From: Microbispora siamensis
GTDB taxonomy: Bacteria; Actinomycetota; Actinomycetes; Streptosporangiales; Streptosporangiaceae
Assembly: GCF_016863095.1 (NCBI RefSeq)
Contig: NZ_BOOF01000068.1
Span: forward strand, 1-44,969
Length of the DNA stretch: 44,969 nt
Direction: 5' to 3'
The notes under the pieces were generated by a model. It worked only from the letters and a program-made list of their open reading frames with translations. It did not search any database and was not told the origin of the DNA. The first letter of the stretch is position 1; each line of letters opens with the position of its first letter. Below, piece after piece: positions 24,725 to 32,894 of the stretch. The position numbers and the translations under genes are program-made.

Positions 24725-25371
24725 GGACGCTCGGGAGCACCGAGCAGGCCGCGGTTGTAACCCTCCGCGACCGCGGCCGCACGGTCGTTGACGTCGAGCT
24801 TCGCATAAATGTTGATCAGGTGCGTCTTGACCGTGGCCTCGGTGATGAACAGCCTGGCGGCCGCCTCCCGGTTGGTGTGACCGGCCGCCACCAGGCGCAG
24901 CACCTCCAGCTCGCGCTGGCTCAACGGGCCGGTCGACGGCGCCGGGGTGCGCAGCCGGCTCATCAGGCGAGCGGCGACCGACGGAGAGAGCGCGACCTCG
25001 CCGCGGGCGGCCGACCGTACGGCGCGCAGCAGCTCGTCCCTCGGCGCGTCCTTGAGCAGGTAGCCGATGGCGCCGGCCTCGATCGCGGGCAGCACGTGGC
25101 TGTCCGTGTCGTAGGTGGTCAGCACCAGCACCCGGGCCGGTACGCCGCGCCGGGTCAGCTCGCCGATCGCGGTGACGCCGTCCATGCCGGCCATCCGCAG
25201 GTCCATCAGGATCACGTCCGGCCCGAGCGCCTCGGCCAGCCGGACCGCCTCGGCGCCCTCCGCTGCCTCGCCGACCACGGTGAACTCGGGGTCGCGAGCG
25301 AACATGCTGCTCAACCCGTCCCGTACCACCGGGTGGTCGTCGGCGATGAGCAGCTTGATCGGGTCACTCAC
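24721..25371 (-). CDS. LuxR/NarL-family response regulator
   Basis: The GTG at 25371 overlaps the kinase stop (GTGA). The 216-aa protein has REC (KLLIADDHPVVRDG, Asp near 54 in LMDLRMAG, Thr in VLTTYD, Lys in YLLKDA) and a LuxR HTH (LSQRELEVLRLVAAGHTNREA, then TEATVKTHLINIYAKL). It is the partner of the adjacent kinase. Targets are unknown; the dyads at 27167-27218 upstream of the operon are candidates. Confidence 0.95.
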   Translation of the reverse strand: MSDPIKLLIADDHPVVRDGLSSMFARDPEFTVVGEAAEGAEAVRLAEALGPDVILMDLRMAGMDGVTAIGELTRRGVPARVLVLTTYDTDSHVLPAIEAGAIGYLLKDAPRDELLRAVRSAARGEVALSPSVAARLMSRLRTPAPSTGPLSQRELEVLRLVAAGHTNREAAARLFITEATVKTHLINIYAKLDVNDRAAAVAEGYNRGLLGAPERP

Positions 25372-26636
25372 GAACGCACCTCCGGTGCCTCGGCGGGCAG
25401 GCAGGCCGAGATCCCGGTCCCACCCCCCACCTCCGATTCGATCTGCAACGTGCCCGACAGCGCCTCGATCCGCTGCCGCATCGCCACCAGGCCGAAGCCT
25501 CCGTCGCGCTCGACCTGCGCGGCCGGGTGGTCGAAGCCGCGGCCGTCGTCGCGGACGTCGAGGGCCACCTGCCGGTCCATGTAGGAAAGGGTGAGACCGA
25601 CGCGGGTGGCGGTGCCGGCGTGCTTGGCGACGTTGGCCAAGGCCTCTTGGGCGACCCGTAACAGGGCGACCTCGGCCTCCGGGCGCATGGTGCGGGTCTC
25701 GCCGGTGACGGTGACCTGGGCCGGGATGCTGTGGCGGGCCGACCACGTGGCCGCCACCTCGGTGATGGCGTCGGCCAGGCGGCCGGTTTCCAGCGGCTCC
25801 GGGCGCAACTCGTTCACCGAGCGCCGCGCCTCGGTCAGGCCCTCCCGGGCCAGCGAGGTCGCCGCCGCGTGGTGCCGGCGCCACGCGGCCGGGTCGTCGG
25901 CCGCCTGCTCGGCGGCCTGCAACTGGGTGACGATGCCGGTCAGGCTCTGGGCCAGCGTGTCGTGGATCTCCCGAGCCATCCGGGCCCGCTCGTCCAGAAC
26001 GCCGGCCGCGCGGGCCTGCTCGACCAGCCGTTCCTGCAGCGCCGCGTTCTCGGCCAGCGCCGCGGCCAGCCGCGCGTTGGCCTCCCGGGCCTCGCGCAGC
26101 GCCGCCTCCCGGGAGGCGTAGTACCGCGCGCCGATCTCGCCCATCCAGGCCACCAGGCACATCGGCACGACGTTGACGGCCAGGATCCCCAGGTACTCGA
26201 GGCGGCCGACCCAGGAGCCCAGCTCCAGGCCGCCCGACTGTGCCGTGCCGGCCACCACCGCGACGCCGGCGACGAAGTACAGCTCGCGCGGCCAGCCGAT
26301 GATCCGGTACGCGTAGAAGTACAGCGCCGGCGTGTAGAAGCCGAACCACGGGTTGCGTAGAACCATGACCAGGCCGAACACGATCAGGCCCGCCAGGAAG
26401 ACGCCCATCACGCCGATCCGGTCGCGCCATGCCGGGTGCAGTGTGAAGAGCGCCAGGCTCCACACCGCGGCGGCCGCGCAGAGCGCGAGGTCGATGGCGA
26501 GGGAGCCCGGCTGGTCGTGCTTGAAGGCGATGGTCAGGGCGGCCATGACGGCCAGCAGCACGTACGGGACCACGGTGACCATGGGCCGGAACCGCTGTTC
26601 CCAGCCCGCCGGCCCGGCCATCTGCCAACTCTGCAT
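25368..26636 (-). CDS. Sensor histidine kinase (HisKA_3 / HATPase)
   Basis: The ATG at 26636 has GGGAG upstream. The 422-aa protein has about five to six membrane segments (residues about 20-165), a coiled coil (YYASREAALREAREANARL...), the HisKA_3 site REIHDTLAQ (His225), an N-box QEALANVAKHA, and G-boxes DVRDDGRGF and GGFGLVAMRQR. It is a typical small NarX/DesK-type kinase. It overlaps the response regulator gene and follows a small membrane protein gene. Confidence 0.95.
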   Translation of the reverse strand: MQSWQMAGPAGWEQRFRPMVTVVPYVLLAVMAALTIAFKHDQPGSLAIDLALCAAAAVWSLALFTLHPAWRDRIGVMGVFLAGLIVFGLVMVLRNPWFGFYTPALYFYAYRIIGWPRELYFVAGVAVVAGTAQSGGLELGSWVGRLEYLGILAVNVVPMCLVAWMGEIGARYYASREAALREAREANARLAAALAENAALQERLVEQARAAGVLDERARMAREIHDTLAQSLTGIVTQLQAAEQAADDPAAWRRHHAAATSLAREGLTEARRSVNELRPEPLETGRLADAITEVAATWSARHSIPAQVTVTGETRTMRPEAEVALLRVAQEALANVAKHAGTATRVGLTLSYMDRQVALDVRDDGRGFDHPAAQVERDGGFGLVAMRQRIEALSGTLQIESEVGGGTGISACLPAEAPEVRS

Positions 26637-26719
26637 CGCGTATCTACTCCCAGCGGAACAATCTAGCCGCCGCCCCGGCCGTCACGGCCGCCCACGCGAG
26701 CTCGCTCTGGTCACGACAC

Positions 26720-27079
26720 TCACGGCCGGACCGGCCGGCGCCGGTTGATCTGCACGACCACGGGCAGCAGGAGCAGGCCGCAGATGCCCTGCTCGAACTT
26801 GAACCAGAGCGGGAACGTGCCGGGAAGTGCGATGATCACCACGATCGCGACCAGCATGACCGCGGTGACGACGCGCAGCCGCAGCAGCATCCGGCGATCG
26901 CCGTGGGCCGCCCGGAACGCGAAGAACAGCGTGAGCAGCGAGCCGGCGGCGACGAGCGTGCCGCGGACCCAGACCGCGGTGGTGACCATCGTCGCGTCGT
27001 GCCGAAACACGATCACCGCCACCAGTGTCAGCAGGCTGACCGCGGCGTACCCGCTGATCAACCAGACCACATTGCGCAT
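26720..27079 (-). CDS. Small four-helix membrane protein, 119 aa
   Basis: The ATG at 27079 follows GGAGG at seven bases, which decides this start over a frame open to 27208. The product has four membrane segments (VVWLISGYAAVSLLTLVAVIV; AVWVRGTLVAAGSLLTLFFAF; VVTAVMLVAIVVIIALPGTF; GICGLLLLPVVVQI) and a short basic tail. It is the first gene of the operon with kinase, regulator and sensor-like protein, so it may be an accessory sensor. The family is not recognised. Confidence 0.8.
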   Translation of the reverse strand: MRNVVWLISGYAAVSLLTLVAVIVFRHDATMVTTAVWVRGTLVAAGSLLTLFFAFRAAHGDRRMLLRLRVVTAVMLVAIVVIIALPGTFPLWFKFEQGICGLLLLPVVVQINRRRPVRP

Positions 27080-27166
27080 GTCGGTGCCTCCGTCTCTTCG
27101 TCCGCCGACGGGAATCAGCGTCGCAACGGAGGCACCCGACGCGGATCGCCCGATCTCCTGAGCGGG

Positions 27167-27218
27167 CGGTGGAATCGGCCGCTCGCCCACGCGGTGGAGC
27201 GACTCCACCGATCGGTGG
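27167..27218. promoter_or_regulatory. Cluster of CGGTGGA repeats and two perfect dyads
   Basis: CGGTGGA occurs at 27167, 27192 and 27213. The last two lie in dyads GTGGAG-CGA-CTCCAC (27194-27208) and CCACCGATCGGTGG (27205-27218), which overlap. The cluster is 88-140 bases upstream of the four-gene signalling operon on the minus strand. Likely a regulator binding region. The rest of the gap 27219-27465 shows no gene. Confidence 0.5.
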
Positions 27219-27465
27219 ATTCAGGGGCGCGGAAGCAGGACAGTAGCGGCGGATGGAGACCGAGACGGGCCGGTTCCAGGAGTGTGGCAGCGCGGCCGCC
27301 CTCCGGAATCCGGGTCGCCCATCCTGGTCGCCGAGGAGCAGCGCGCCGGCCGGCGTGGCCCGCATCAACCGGCGTGGCGGCACCTGCTACTACCGGTCGA
27401 TCACGCGGGACAGCCGACCGGTCGCCTCGACGTGCGCAGGAGGCCGGGCGTGTGTGGAGTGCCGG

Positions 27466-27951
27466 TCACGCGGTCACCTTCTGGAGGAACTCGCTCACGT
27501 TGACCGCGGTCCTGCTGATCTTCTCCTCGAGCGTGAGCGATTCGGGCATCCGCCCGCCGGGGCCGACGTCCTTCTTGCCCCGCACATAGAGGGAGCAGGC
27601 GAGATCGGTGCAGATGTAGGCGCCGACGGAGTTGCCGCTGCCGCCGGTACGGCGGGCGGTCATCAGCGACACTCCGTCGCCCGTGTGCGTGGTCAGGCAG
27701 AGCGAGCACATGCTGCGCCGTACATGTCCGGCATTCGGGGCGGCCCGTCGTAGCGCCACCCCCACCAGACGGTCGCCCTGCTCGGCGATCAGGTACGCGC
27801 GACCCGGCGAGGAGAGATCCTGCCAGCCCAGGAAGTCCAGGTCGTCCCAGGGTCGCACATCCAGGTCCCTGGGTACGGCAAGGCGTTTGACCTCACCCTT
27901 GGTGCAGTTCACGAACGAGGCGCGGATCTCGCGCTCGGAAATTTGCCTCAT
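27466..27951 (-). CDS. FBP-domain protein (FusB-like treble-clef zinc finger)
   Basis: The ATG at 27951 is chosen because MRQISEREIRASFVNCTKGE matches the usual start of this family; a TTG at 27987 is the alternative. The 161-aa protein has the four zinc-ligand cysteines in two pairs (SMCSLC and YICTDLAC), followed by LYVRGKK. FBP-domain proteins are related to the C-terminal domain of FusB-type EF-G-binding proteins, so a role in translation or fusidic-acid-like stress is possible, but most actinomycete members are uncharacterised. A perfect 15-bp palindrome and a CATAAT box lie upstream. Confidence 0.85.
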   Translation of the reverse strand: MRQISEREIRASFVNCTKGEVKRLAVPRDLDVRPWDDLDFLGWQDLSSPGRAYLIAEQGDRLVGVALRRAAPNAGHVRRSMCSLCLTTHTGDGVSLMTARRTGGSGNSVGAYICTDLACSLYVRGKKDVGPGGRMPESLTLEEKISRTAVNVSEFLQKVTA

Positions 27952-27990
27952 AGGTACGAAGCTATCGTCCGCCGGTTTTATGGGCAATCG

Positions 27991-28017
27991 ATTATGTTTC
28001 CTCCTAGGAATCCTAGG
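27991..28017 (-). promoter_or_regulatory. Promoter and palindrome of the FBP-domain gene
   Basis: On the minus strand CATAAT (27996-27991) is a good -10. CCTAGGA-A-TCCTAGG (28003-28017) is a perfect 7+1+7 dyad covering the -35 region, so a repressor bound there would block RNA polymerase. A GGAGG just downstream of the dyad may serve a TTG start at 27987. Confidence 0.5.
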
Positions 28018-28149
28018 CAGACGCGGCGGCCAGGGTCACGGGCCCGCTTGATCTTCCGCAGCCGTGCGAGCACGCTTTGCGACCGCTGACGTAGTCCTCC
28101 AGGTCAGCCTCCCGGGGGTACGCCTGGCGTGAGTGCCATGAGGAGGGTG

Positions 28150-28454
28150 GCAGGTTCGGCGCGCTCCTTCCCGAGCGCGTGGACGCCACCCACCGCGCCG
28201 CCGCAGCGCGGTGGTGCACATCACCAACCTCAAGGTCGGCGGAGTGCCGGTTATCGCCCCGAAGGCCAACCTGACGATCAACATCCCACTCGTGGCGAAA
28301 GTCGTCGTCAACGAGCAGGTGATGACCGCCGGAGGCGCCGGCATCGCGGTCAACGCCATCCACGTACGGACGCCGGCAGGGGTGGACATCATGGTCAGCC
28401 ACGCCAGGGCCGCCCGCCCTGACCGTCCCCGGCAGGCCGTGCCCGGCCGCCTGA
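28150..28454 (+). pseudogene. Remnant of a choice-of-anchor P-type secreted protein
   Basis: The frame from about 28205 reads VVHITNLKVGGVPVIAPKAN, then NLTINIPLVAKVVVNEQVMT and GIAVNAIHV, like the C-terminal part of the actinomycete choice-of-anchor P family (VxxLNEQ...GGITVNAIHV). After VSHARA a frameshift near 28405 restores ALTVPGRPCPAA and a stop at 28452-28454. No start or signal peptide remains upstream. The rest of the gap to 28575 shows no gene. Confidence 0.5.
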
Positions 28455-28575
28455 CCACTCGCAACGCTCCGGCATGATCAGAGAGCTCCCGCCATGAGCA
28501 GGGGGTGACGAGTCGAGCACTCTCCGTTACTATCCGATTACTGAAAGTAGAAGTTCGGCCCGCCCAAGGAGCGCC

Positions 28576-28884
28576 ATGAAAAGGTTCGTCCTCGTCCCCG
28601 CCCTGACGGCCGCGACAATCGCGATCAGCGCCGGCGCCGCCTACGCCTCCCAGTACGTCGCCTATGAAGGACCCGGCTTCAGCGGCAGGTCGGTGGTCAT
28701 CGACCGCTGCGGCGTGTCCAACATTCCCTTCCACGGGTCGTACCGCTGGTACGGCGACGGCCAGAGCGGCCGGATGTACAACCAGCCCGACGCTCAGGGC
28801 GTGGCCCACTTCACGCTCGCCGCCGACAGAAACGCGGAGCAGAGGACTCCGGTCGGCTGGCAGAGCATCTTCATCGTCTGCTGA
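28576..28884 (+). CDS. Secreted beta/gamma-crystallin-like protein
   Basis: The ATG follows AAGGAG. The 102-aa product has a signal peptide (MKRFVLVPALTAATIAISAG, cleaved after AYA) and one crystallin-like unit: YEGPGFSGRSVVIDRCGVSN, then YRWYGDGQSGRMYN and a final Cys. Two cysteines (in DRCGV and the C-terminus) could form a disulfide. The fold resembles peptidase-inhibitor family I36 proteins of Streptomyces, so inhibition of an extracellular protease is possible but not shown. A strong terminator follows at 28899. Confidence 0.75.
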   Translation: MKRFVLVPALTAATIAISAGAAYASQYVAYEGPGFSGRSVVIDRCGVSNIPFHGSYRWYGDGQSGRMYNQPDAQGVAHFTLAADRNAEQRTPVGWQSIFIVC

Positions 28885-28898
28885 CCCCGGCCCCGCCC

Positions 28899-28932
28899 CG
28901 CCCCGCCTCCGGCATCCGCCGGGGGCGGGGCG
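28899..28932 (+). terminator. GC-rich terminator hairpin
   Basis: CGCCCCGCCTCCGGC (28899-28913) pairs with GCCGGGGGCGGGGCG (28918-28932) over a four-base loop, with one G-U pair in RNA. It begins 14 bases after the crystallin-like gene. No T-run. Confidence 0.75.
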
Positions 28933-29078
28933 TTCCGCGTTCCGCGGGCAGGAGGACCGGCTGCGCCGATTCGAGGCGCTGCTCACCGCGGATCACCCTG
29001 GATCGGACGTGTCCGCGTTCGTCGAGCTGGGGGGAAACGCCGATGCGGGCTGCCGGCGCCGGCTGAAAGACTGCGTGG

Positions 29079-29669
29079 ATGATCGCATCGGACCCGAAAA
29101 ATGATCTGCAACGCTACCTGCAAGCCGCCCGCGACGCTCTGCTGTGGAAGCTCGACGGGCTCTCCGAGTATGAGATCCGCCGCCCGCTGACCCCCACCGG
29201 CACCAACCTCCTCGGACTCGTCAAACACCTCGCCGGGGTGGAGGCGGGCTACTTCGGCGAGACCTTCGGGTGGCCGTTCGGCGAACCGCTGCCGTGGACG
29301 GCGGACGACGCCGAGGACAACGCGGACATGTGGGCCACGGCGGACGAGTCGCGCGACGACATCGTCGGGCTGTACCGCCGGGTGTGGCAGCACGCGGACA
29401 CCACGATCGCCACGCTGGCCCTCGACGCGACTGGCCGCGTGCGATGGTGGCCGGACGAGCGGAGCGAGGTGACGCTGCACCAGATCCTGGTGCACGTGAT
29501 CGCCGAGACCAACCGGCACGCCGGCCACGCCGACATCGTCAGGGAGCTCGTCGACGGAGCGGCCGGGGTGCGGGACGGGAACCTCAACCTGCCCTCCGGC
29601 GATCAGGAGTGGTGGGAGAGCTACCGGAACCGGCTGGAGCAGACGGCCCGGCAAGCCGCCCGGGGCTGA
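29079..29669 (+). CDS. DinB-family (DUF664) protein
   Basis: A 196-aa protein with the four-helix DinB layout. Helix 1 is QRYLQAARDALLWKLDGLSE; the first metal-type His is in LVKHLAGVEAGYF, and the second site is HVIAETNRHAGHADIVRE near residues 145-162. In actinomycetes DUF664/DinB proteins are thought to be metal-dependent, thiol-using transferases. The substrate is unknown. The nearest stretch upstream (28933-29078) has no clear gene. Confidence 0.85.
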   Translation: MIASDPKNDLQRYLQAARDALLWKLDGLSEYEIRRPLTPTGTNLLGLVKHLAGVEAGYFGETFGWPFGEPLPWTADDAEDNADMWATADESRDDIVGLYRRVWQHADTTIATLALDATGRVRWWPDERSEVTLHQILVHVIAETNRHAGHADIVRELVDGAAGVRDGNLNLPSGDQEWWESYRNRLEQTARQAARG

Positions 29670-29675
29670 TCGCAG

Positions 29676-29870
29676 GTGGTCAACAGCCGGCTGCCCTTCA
29701 GCGGCCCCGCCGCCTTGAGCAGGCGGAGCGCGACCATGCCCGCCGGGGGAAGACAGGCGGCGATCTCGGGGGCGAGCGCGGGCGGTACGGGGGCCAGGCT
29801 GCCGGTGGGGACGGCGACCAGTTCGGCTGGCCGATTCGGTCCCGCCGGAGCGGCGGGGAAAGGCCCTGAA
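29676..29870 (-). pseudogene. Fragment of a zinc-type (MDR) alcohol dehydrogenase/quinone reductase
   Basis: The minus frame reads AELVAVPTGSLAPVPPALAPE followed by IAACLPPAGMVALRLLKAAGP. This matches the segment before the nucleotide fold of medium-chain dehydrogenases (VAVP...LAPVPxGLxxEAAAxLPxAGxTALRxL). The nucleotide-binding motif that should follow is absent and no N-terminal domain is seen. The rest of the gap 29871-30018 holds nothing evident. Confidence 0.5.
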
Positions 29871-30018
29871 GGTCCTGCTGGCCGGCCTGGCCGCACCTGC
29901 GCCCCCCCGCCGCGCTGAGCCCGGCCTCCGGAACCGGCCGGAAGTACGGTCGCGGGCGGCGCGAACCATGCTTCCGGCCGATAACGGCAGGGGGCCGCCG
30001 CCCGCAGGATGAACCCCC

Positions 30019-31068
30019 ATGCACCGTGAAAACCCCACCTCCCCCGCCACGCTCCCAAGGCCCGGCGGGACCGGCCACGCCACCACCTCCGCGGGCCGCC
30101 CGCGCATCGCCGCGCTCGACGTCGTACGCGGGTTCGCGCTATGCGGGATCCTGCTCGCCAACGTCCAGCCGATCGCCGCGACCGGCGCGTTCGTCGCGCC
30201 GTCCGCCCCCGGGGGCAGCGAGGCCGTCTGGTTGGGCCTGCTCGTCGAGCAGCGCTTCTTCCCGATCTTCTCCCTGCTCTTCGGCGTCGGGTTCTCGCTG
30301 CTGCTGGACTCCGCGGCCGCCCGTACCGCCCGTCCCCGCGTGGTCCTGCTGCGCCGGCTCCTGGTGCTGCTCGCGCTCGGTGTGGCGCACTTCGTGCTGT
30401 TGTGGCAGGGCGACATCCTGAGCACCTACGCCGTCGTCGGCCTGCTGGTGCTGCTGCCCTCGACCTGGCTGCCCCGCCTGGCCGTCGCCGCCCTCGCCCC
30501 CGCGTTCGTCGCGCTGTCGCTGCTCGTCGGAGGCGACCGCTTCGCCCTGATCGCCGGGCTGTTCCTGCTGGGCTCGGCACTGGTGAGGTACGGCGTGATC
30601 GACCGGCTGGAGCAGTCGGCACGCGTGCCGGCCACGCTCGGGCTGGTGCTGGCCGTCGCCGCGGCGCCCGTGCTGTGGCTCCAGACCCGGTTCGACACTG
30701 CCGGCCGCGGCTTCAGCATCGCACTGGCCGGGGCCGGGCTGCTGATCGCCGGGGTATACGTCTGCGCCCTGCTGGTCGTGCTCAGGACCCCGCTGCGGCC
30801 GGTGCTGCGGGCCGTGTTCGCGCCGCTCGGACGGATGGCGCTGACCAACTACCTGTCCGCGACGGTCCTGGTGCTGGCGGCGAGCCGCGCCCTCGATGGC
30901 CCGCCGCACACCTGGCCGGCCTCGGCCGTGCCCCTGATCGCCGGTGGCATCCTCGCCGTCCAGTGGGTGTGGTCCACCCTGTGGCTGCGCCGCTACCGGC
31001 AGGGCCCGCTGGAGTGGCTGTGGCGCTGGGCCACCTGGGCCCGCCGCCCGCCCCTCCGCCGGGAGTAG
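30019..31068 (+). CDS. DUF418-family membrane protein
   Basis: This 349-aa protein begins with a Pro/Thr-rich tail and then RIAALDVVRGFALCGILLAN, the typical start of DUF418/YeiB-type proteins. About eight to nine membrane segments follow. The C-terminal signature LGRMALTNYLSATVL (GRMALTNYL block) and LWLRRYRQGPLEWLWRW are characteristic of DUF418. These proteins are predicted transporters or acyltransferase-like membrane proteins of unknown substrate. The start has only a weak GGAT ribosome binding site. It converges with the azoreductase gene. Confidence 0.9.
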   Translation: MHRENPTSPATLPRPGGTGHATTSAGRPRIAALDVVRGFALCGILLANVQPIAATGAFVAPSAPGGSEAVWLGLLVEQRFFPIFSLLFGVGFSLLLDSAAARTARPRVVLLRRLLVLLALGVAHFVLLWQGDILSTYAVVGLLVLLPSTWLPRLAVAALAPAFVALSLLVGGDRFALIAGLFLLGSALVRYGVIDRLEQSARVPATLGLVLAVAAAPVLWLQTRFDTAGRGFSIALAGAGLLIAGVYVCALLVVLRTPLRPVLRAVFAPLGRMALTNYLSATVLVLAASRALDGPPHTWPASAVPLIAGGILAVQWVWSTLWLRRYRQGPLEWLWRWATWARRPPLRRE

Positions 31069-31074
31069 ACGGCG

Positions 31075-31800
31075 TCACGGTCGCGCGCCGAGGGCCTGCG
31101 GGAACGCCCGGTCACCCTCCCCCTCCCCGGCCAGCGCGCTCACCGCGGCGTACGCCTCGGCGAGCGACCTGTCTCCCAGTTCCCTGAAGCGGGCCAGCGC
31201 GGGGACGTCCCCGGCGCGGGTCATCTCGGCCTGCACGACGTGCAGGTTCTCCTCGGCCACCCCCAGATCGCGGAAGTACGTCCGCAGGTAGGGCGTCTGG
31301 AAGTCGAAGCCCTCCCGCGGGGTGCCGGGGCCGTAGGCGCCGCCCCTGGCGGCGACCACGACCACCGTCGTGCCGCGCAGGCGGCTGATCCCGGTCGCGG
31401 GATCGACGTACGCCCCCGGGAACGTCACCCGGTCGATCCAGGCCTTGAGCGCGGCGGGCACCGTGAAGTTGTACATCGGGACGCCGACCAGCACGGTGCC
31501 GGCCGCCAGCAGTTCCCTGATCAGCGGCAGTGTCAACGCCCATTCGCGTTCCTCGGCCGGGCCGGCGGCCATCGCGGCCACCCGCGCGAGCGGGACGACG
31601 CCGTGCCGCTCCACCCGGCGGCCGAGCGTCGTGTACGCGTGCGACACCAGCGGCACGGGGTCGGCCGCCAGATCCCGGTAGCGGTACCCGCTCGTGCCGT
31701 GCCGCCGGCACCAGACCTCCGCGAACGACGCGGTCAGCCGCCGGGTGACCGAATCACCCGCGAGGCACGCGCTGGAATCGACATGCAGCAAGGACGTCAC
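31075..31800 (-). CDS. FMN-dependent NADH-azoreductase-like flavodoxin-fold protein
   Basis: The GTG at 31800 follows GGAGAGG at seven bases. The 241-aa protein shows the azoreductase pattern: LLHVDSSACLAGDSVTRRL (phosphate-binding loop), YRDLAADPVPL, GVPMYNFTVPAALKAWIDRV (FMN-binding block) and a later VVVVAARGGAYGPG. It should reduce quinones or azo compounds with NAD(P)H. It is divergent from the ECF sigma gene at 31865 with 64 bases between, so the two may share control. Confidence 0.9.
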   Translation of the reverse strand: MTSLLHVDSSACLAGDSVTRRLTASFAEVWCRRHGTSGYRYRDLAADPVPLVSHAYTTLGRRVERHGVVPLARVAAMAAGPAEEREWALTLPLIRELLAAGTVLVGVPMYNFTVPAALKAWIDRVTFPGAYVDPATGISRLRGTTVVVVAARGGAYGPGTPREGFDFQTPYLRTYFRDLGVAEENLHVVQAEMTRAGDVPALARFRELGDRSLAEAYAAVSALAGEGEGDRAFPQALGARP

Positions 31801-31864
31801 CTGTCACCTCTCCTGTCTCGCGTCCGTCATCGTGGTGACGAGGCACGCGGGGGAAAGGTGACCG

Positions 31865-32752
31865 ATGGGTGAGCACGACGGGCTGGCGGAACTGTTCGAG
31901 ACCTACCGTCCTCATCTGCGCGCGGTCGCCCACCGGATGCTCGGCACCGGAGGCGAGGCCGACGACGCCGTCCAGGAGACCTGGCTGCGGCTGAGCCGCT
32001 CCGACGTCGGCGGGGTCGCGAACCTGGGCGGGTGGCTGACCACGGTCGTCTCCCGCGTGTCCCTCGACATGCTGCGCGCCCGCGCCGCCCGCCGGGAGGA
32101 GGCGGCACCCGGGCCGTACGACCTGGTGGGCGACGACCAGGCGGGGGACGGCGCGGGCGACCCCGAGCAGGAGGCGGTGCTTGCCGACTCCGTGGGCCGG
32201 GCGCTGCTCGTGGTGCTGGACACGCTGGCTCCCGCCGAACGGGTCGCGTTCGTGCTCCACGACGTCTTCGCCGTGCCGTTCGACCAGATCGGCCCCATCG
32301 TGGGACGGTCGCCGGTCGCCGCCAAGAAACTCGCCAGCCGGGCACGCCACCGGCTGCGGGGCAGGCCCGAGGCCGCCGGCGCGGAGGCCGCGCGGCACCG
32401 GCGCGTCGTGGACGCCTTTCTCACCGCCTCACGCGAGGGCGACATGGAGGCGCTGATGGCGGTGCTGGCGCCCGGAGTGGTGCGCCGGGCCGATCCGGCC
32501 GCGTTGCCCCCGGGTGTGCCGGCGGTGGTGCGCGGCGCGGGGGCGGTCGCGCGGGAGACCGTCGTCCTCGGCCGGCGGGCCCGGTTCGCCGAACCGGCGC
32601 TCGTCAACGGGGCCGTGGGCGCCGTGGTGGCCCCGCGCGGCCGGCTGCTGCTCGCCCTCGCCTTGGCGATCGAGGGCGAGCGGATCGCCGAGATCGACGT
32701 GGTGGCCGACCCCGTACGCCTACGCGCACTGGACCTCGCCCTTCTGGTGTAG
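31865..32752 (+). CDS. ECF sigma factor, SigJ-like, with SnoaL-like C-terminal domain
   Basis: The 295-aa protein has sigma region 2 (FETYRPHLRAVAHRMLGTGG, then EADDAVQETWLRLSRSD), region 4 (LAPAERVAFVLHDVFAVPFD, then IVGRSPVAAKKLASRARHRL) and a C-terminal extension of about 120 aa (VVDAFLTASREGDMEALMAV...) with the SnoaL/NTF2 fold used by SigJ-type (ECF56-like) and related factors for autoregulation. No anti-sigma gene is adjacent, as expected. A GGAAAGG ribosome binding site precedes the ATG. Target promoters are unknown. Confidence 0.9.
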   Translation: MGEHDGLAELFETYRPHLRAVAHRMLGTGGEADDAVQETWLRLSRSDVGGVANLGGWLTTVVSRVSLDMLRARAARREEAAPGPYDLVGDDQAGDGAGDPEQEAVLADSVGRALLVVLDTLAPAERVAFVLHDVFAVPFDQIGPIVGRSPVAAKKLASRARHRLRGRPEAAGAEAARHRRVVDAFLTASREGDMEALMAVLAPGVVRRADPAALPPGVPAVVRGAGAVARETVVLGRRARFAEPALVNGAVGAVVAPRGRLLLALALAIEGERIAEIDVVADPVRLRALDLALLV

Positions 32753-32777
32753 GGTGCCGGTCACGGCGGCGACGACG

Positions 32778-32894
32778 CGAGGAGGTGAGCCCCATTACCG
32801 CTGAACAGGTCGGGTGCTCCCTTCTCCCCGTGCGTACGGTCGCGTAGAGACAGGCGACCGCGGGAGCGCCCTCGGCACACCGAAAGGCCCTCCC
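32778..32894 (+). promoter_or_regulatory. Structured 5' leader of the PrmC-related methyltransferase gene
   Basis: The leader begins CGAGGAGGTGAGCCCC, contains a short ORF, then stems GGGTGCTCCC (32812-32821) with GGGAGCGCCC (32862-32871) enclosing CGGTCGC (32837-32843) with GCGACCG (32854-32860), and ends CCGAAAGG as ribosome binding site. The same arrangement recurs at 38913 before the rifampicin monooxygenase gene. The first stem lies inside the small ORF, so a ribosome there would open it: a plausible translation-coupled attenuator. Confidence 0.7.
32794..32847 (+). CDS. Possible leader peptide ORF with ATT start
   Basis: GGAGG at 32781-32785 is eight bases before ATT (32794), where the sister leader has ATG. 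From ATT the frame gives 17 residues ending LLPVRTVA and a TAG at 32845-32847. ATT is a rare start, so the peptide may be made poorly; an in-frame GTG at 32785 overlaps the ribosome binding site and is less likely. Confidence 0.4.
   Translation: MTAEQVGCSLLPVRTVA

Noticed and set aside
32778..32894. Known riboswitch class upstream of the methyltransferase
   Set aside because: The conserved elements match no riboswitch I recognise; the uORF/hairpin layout fits attenuation better.
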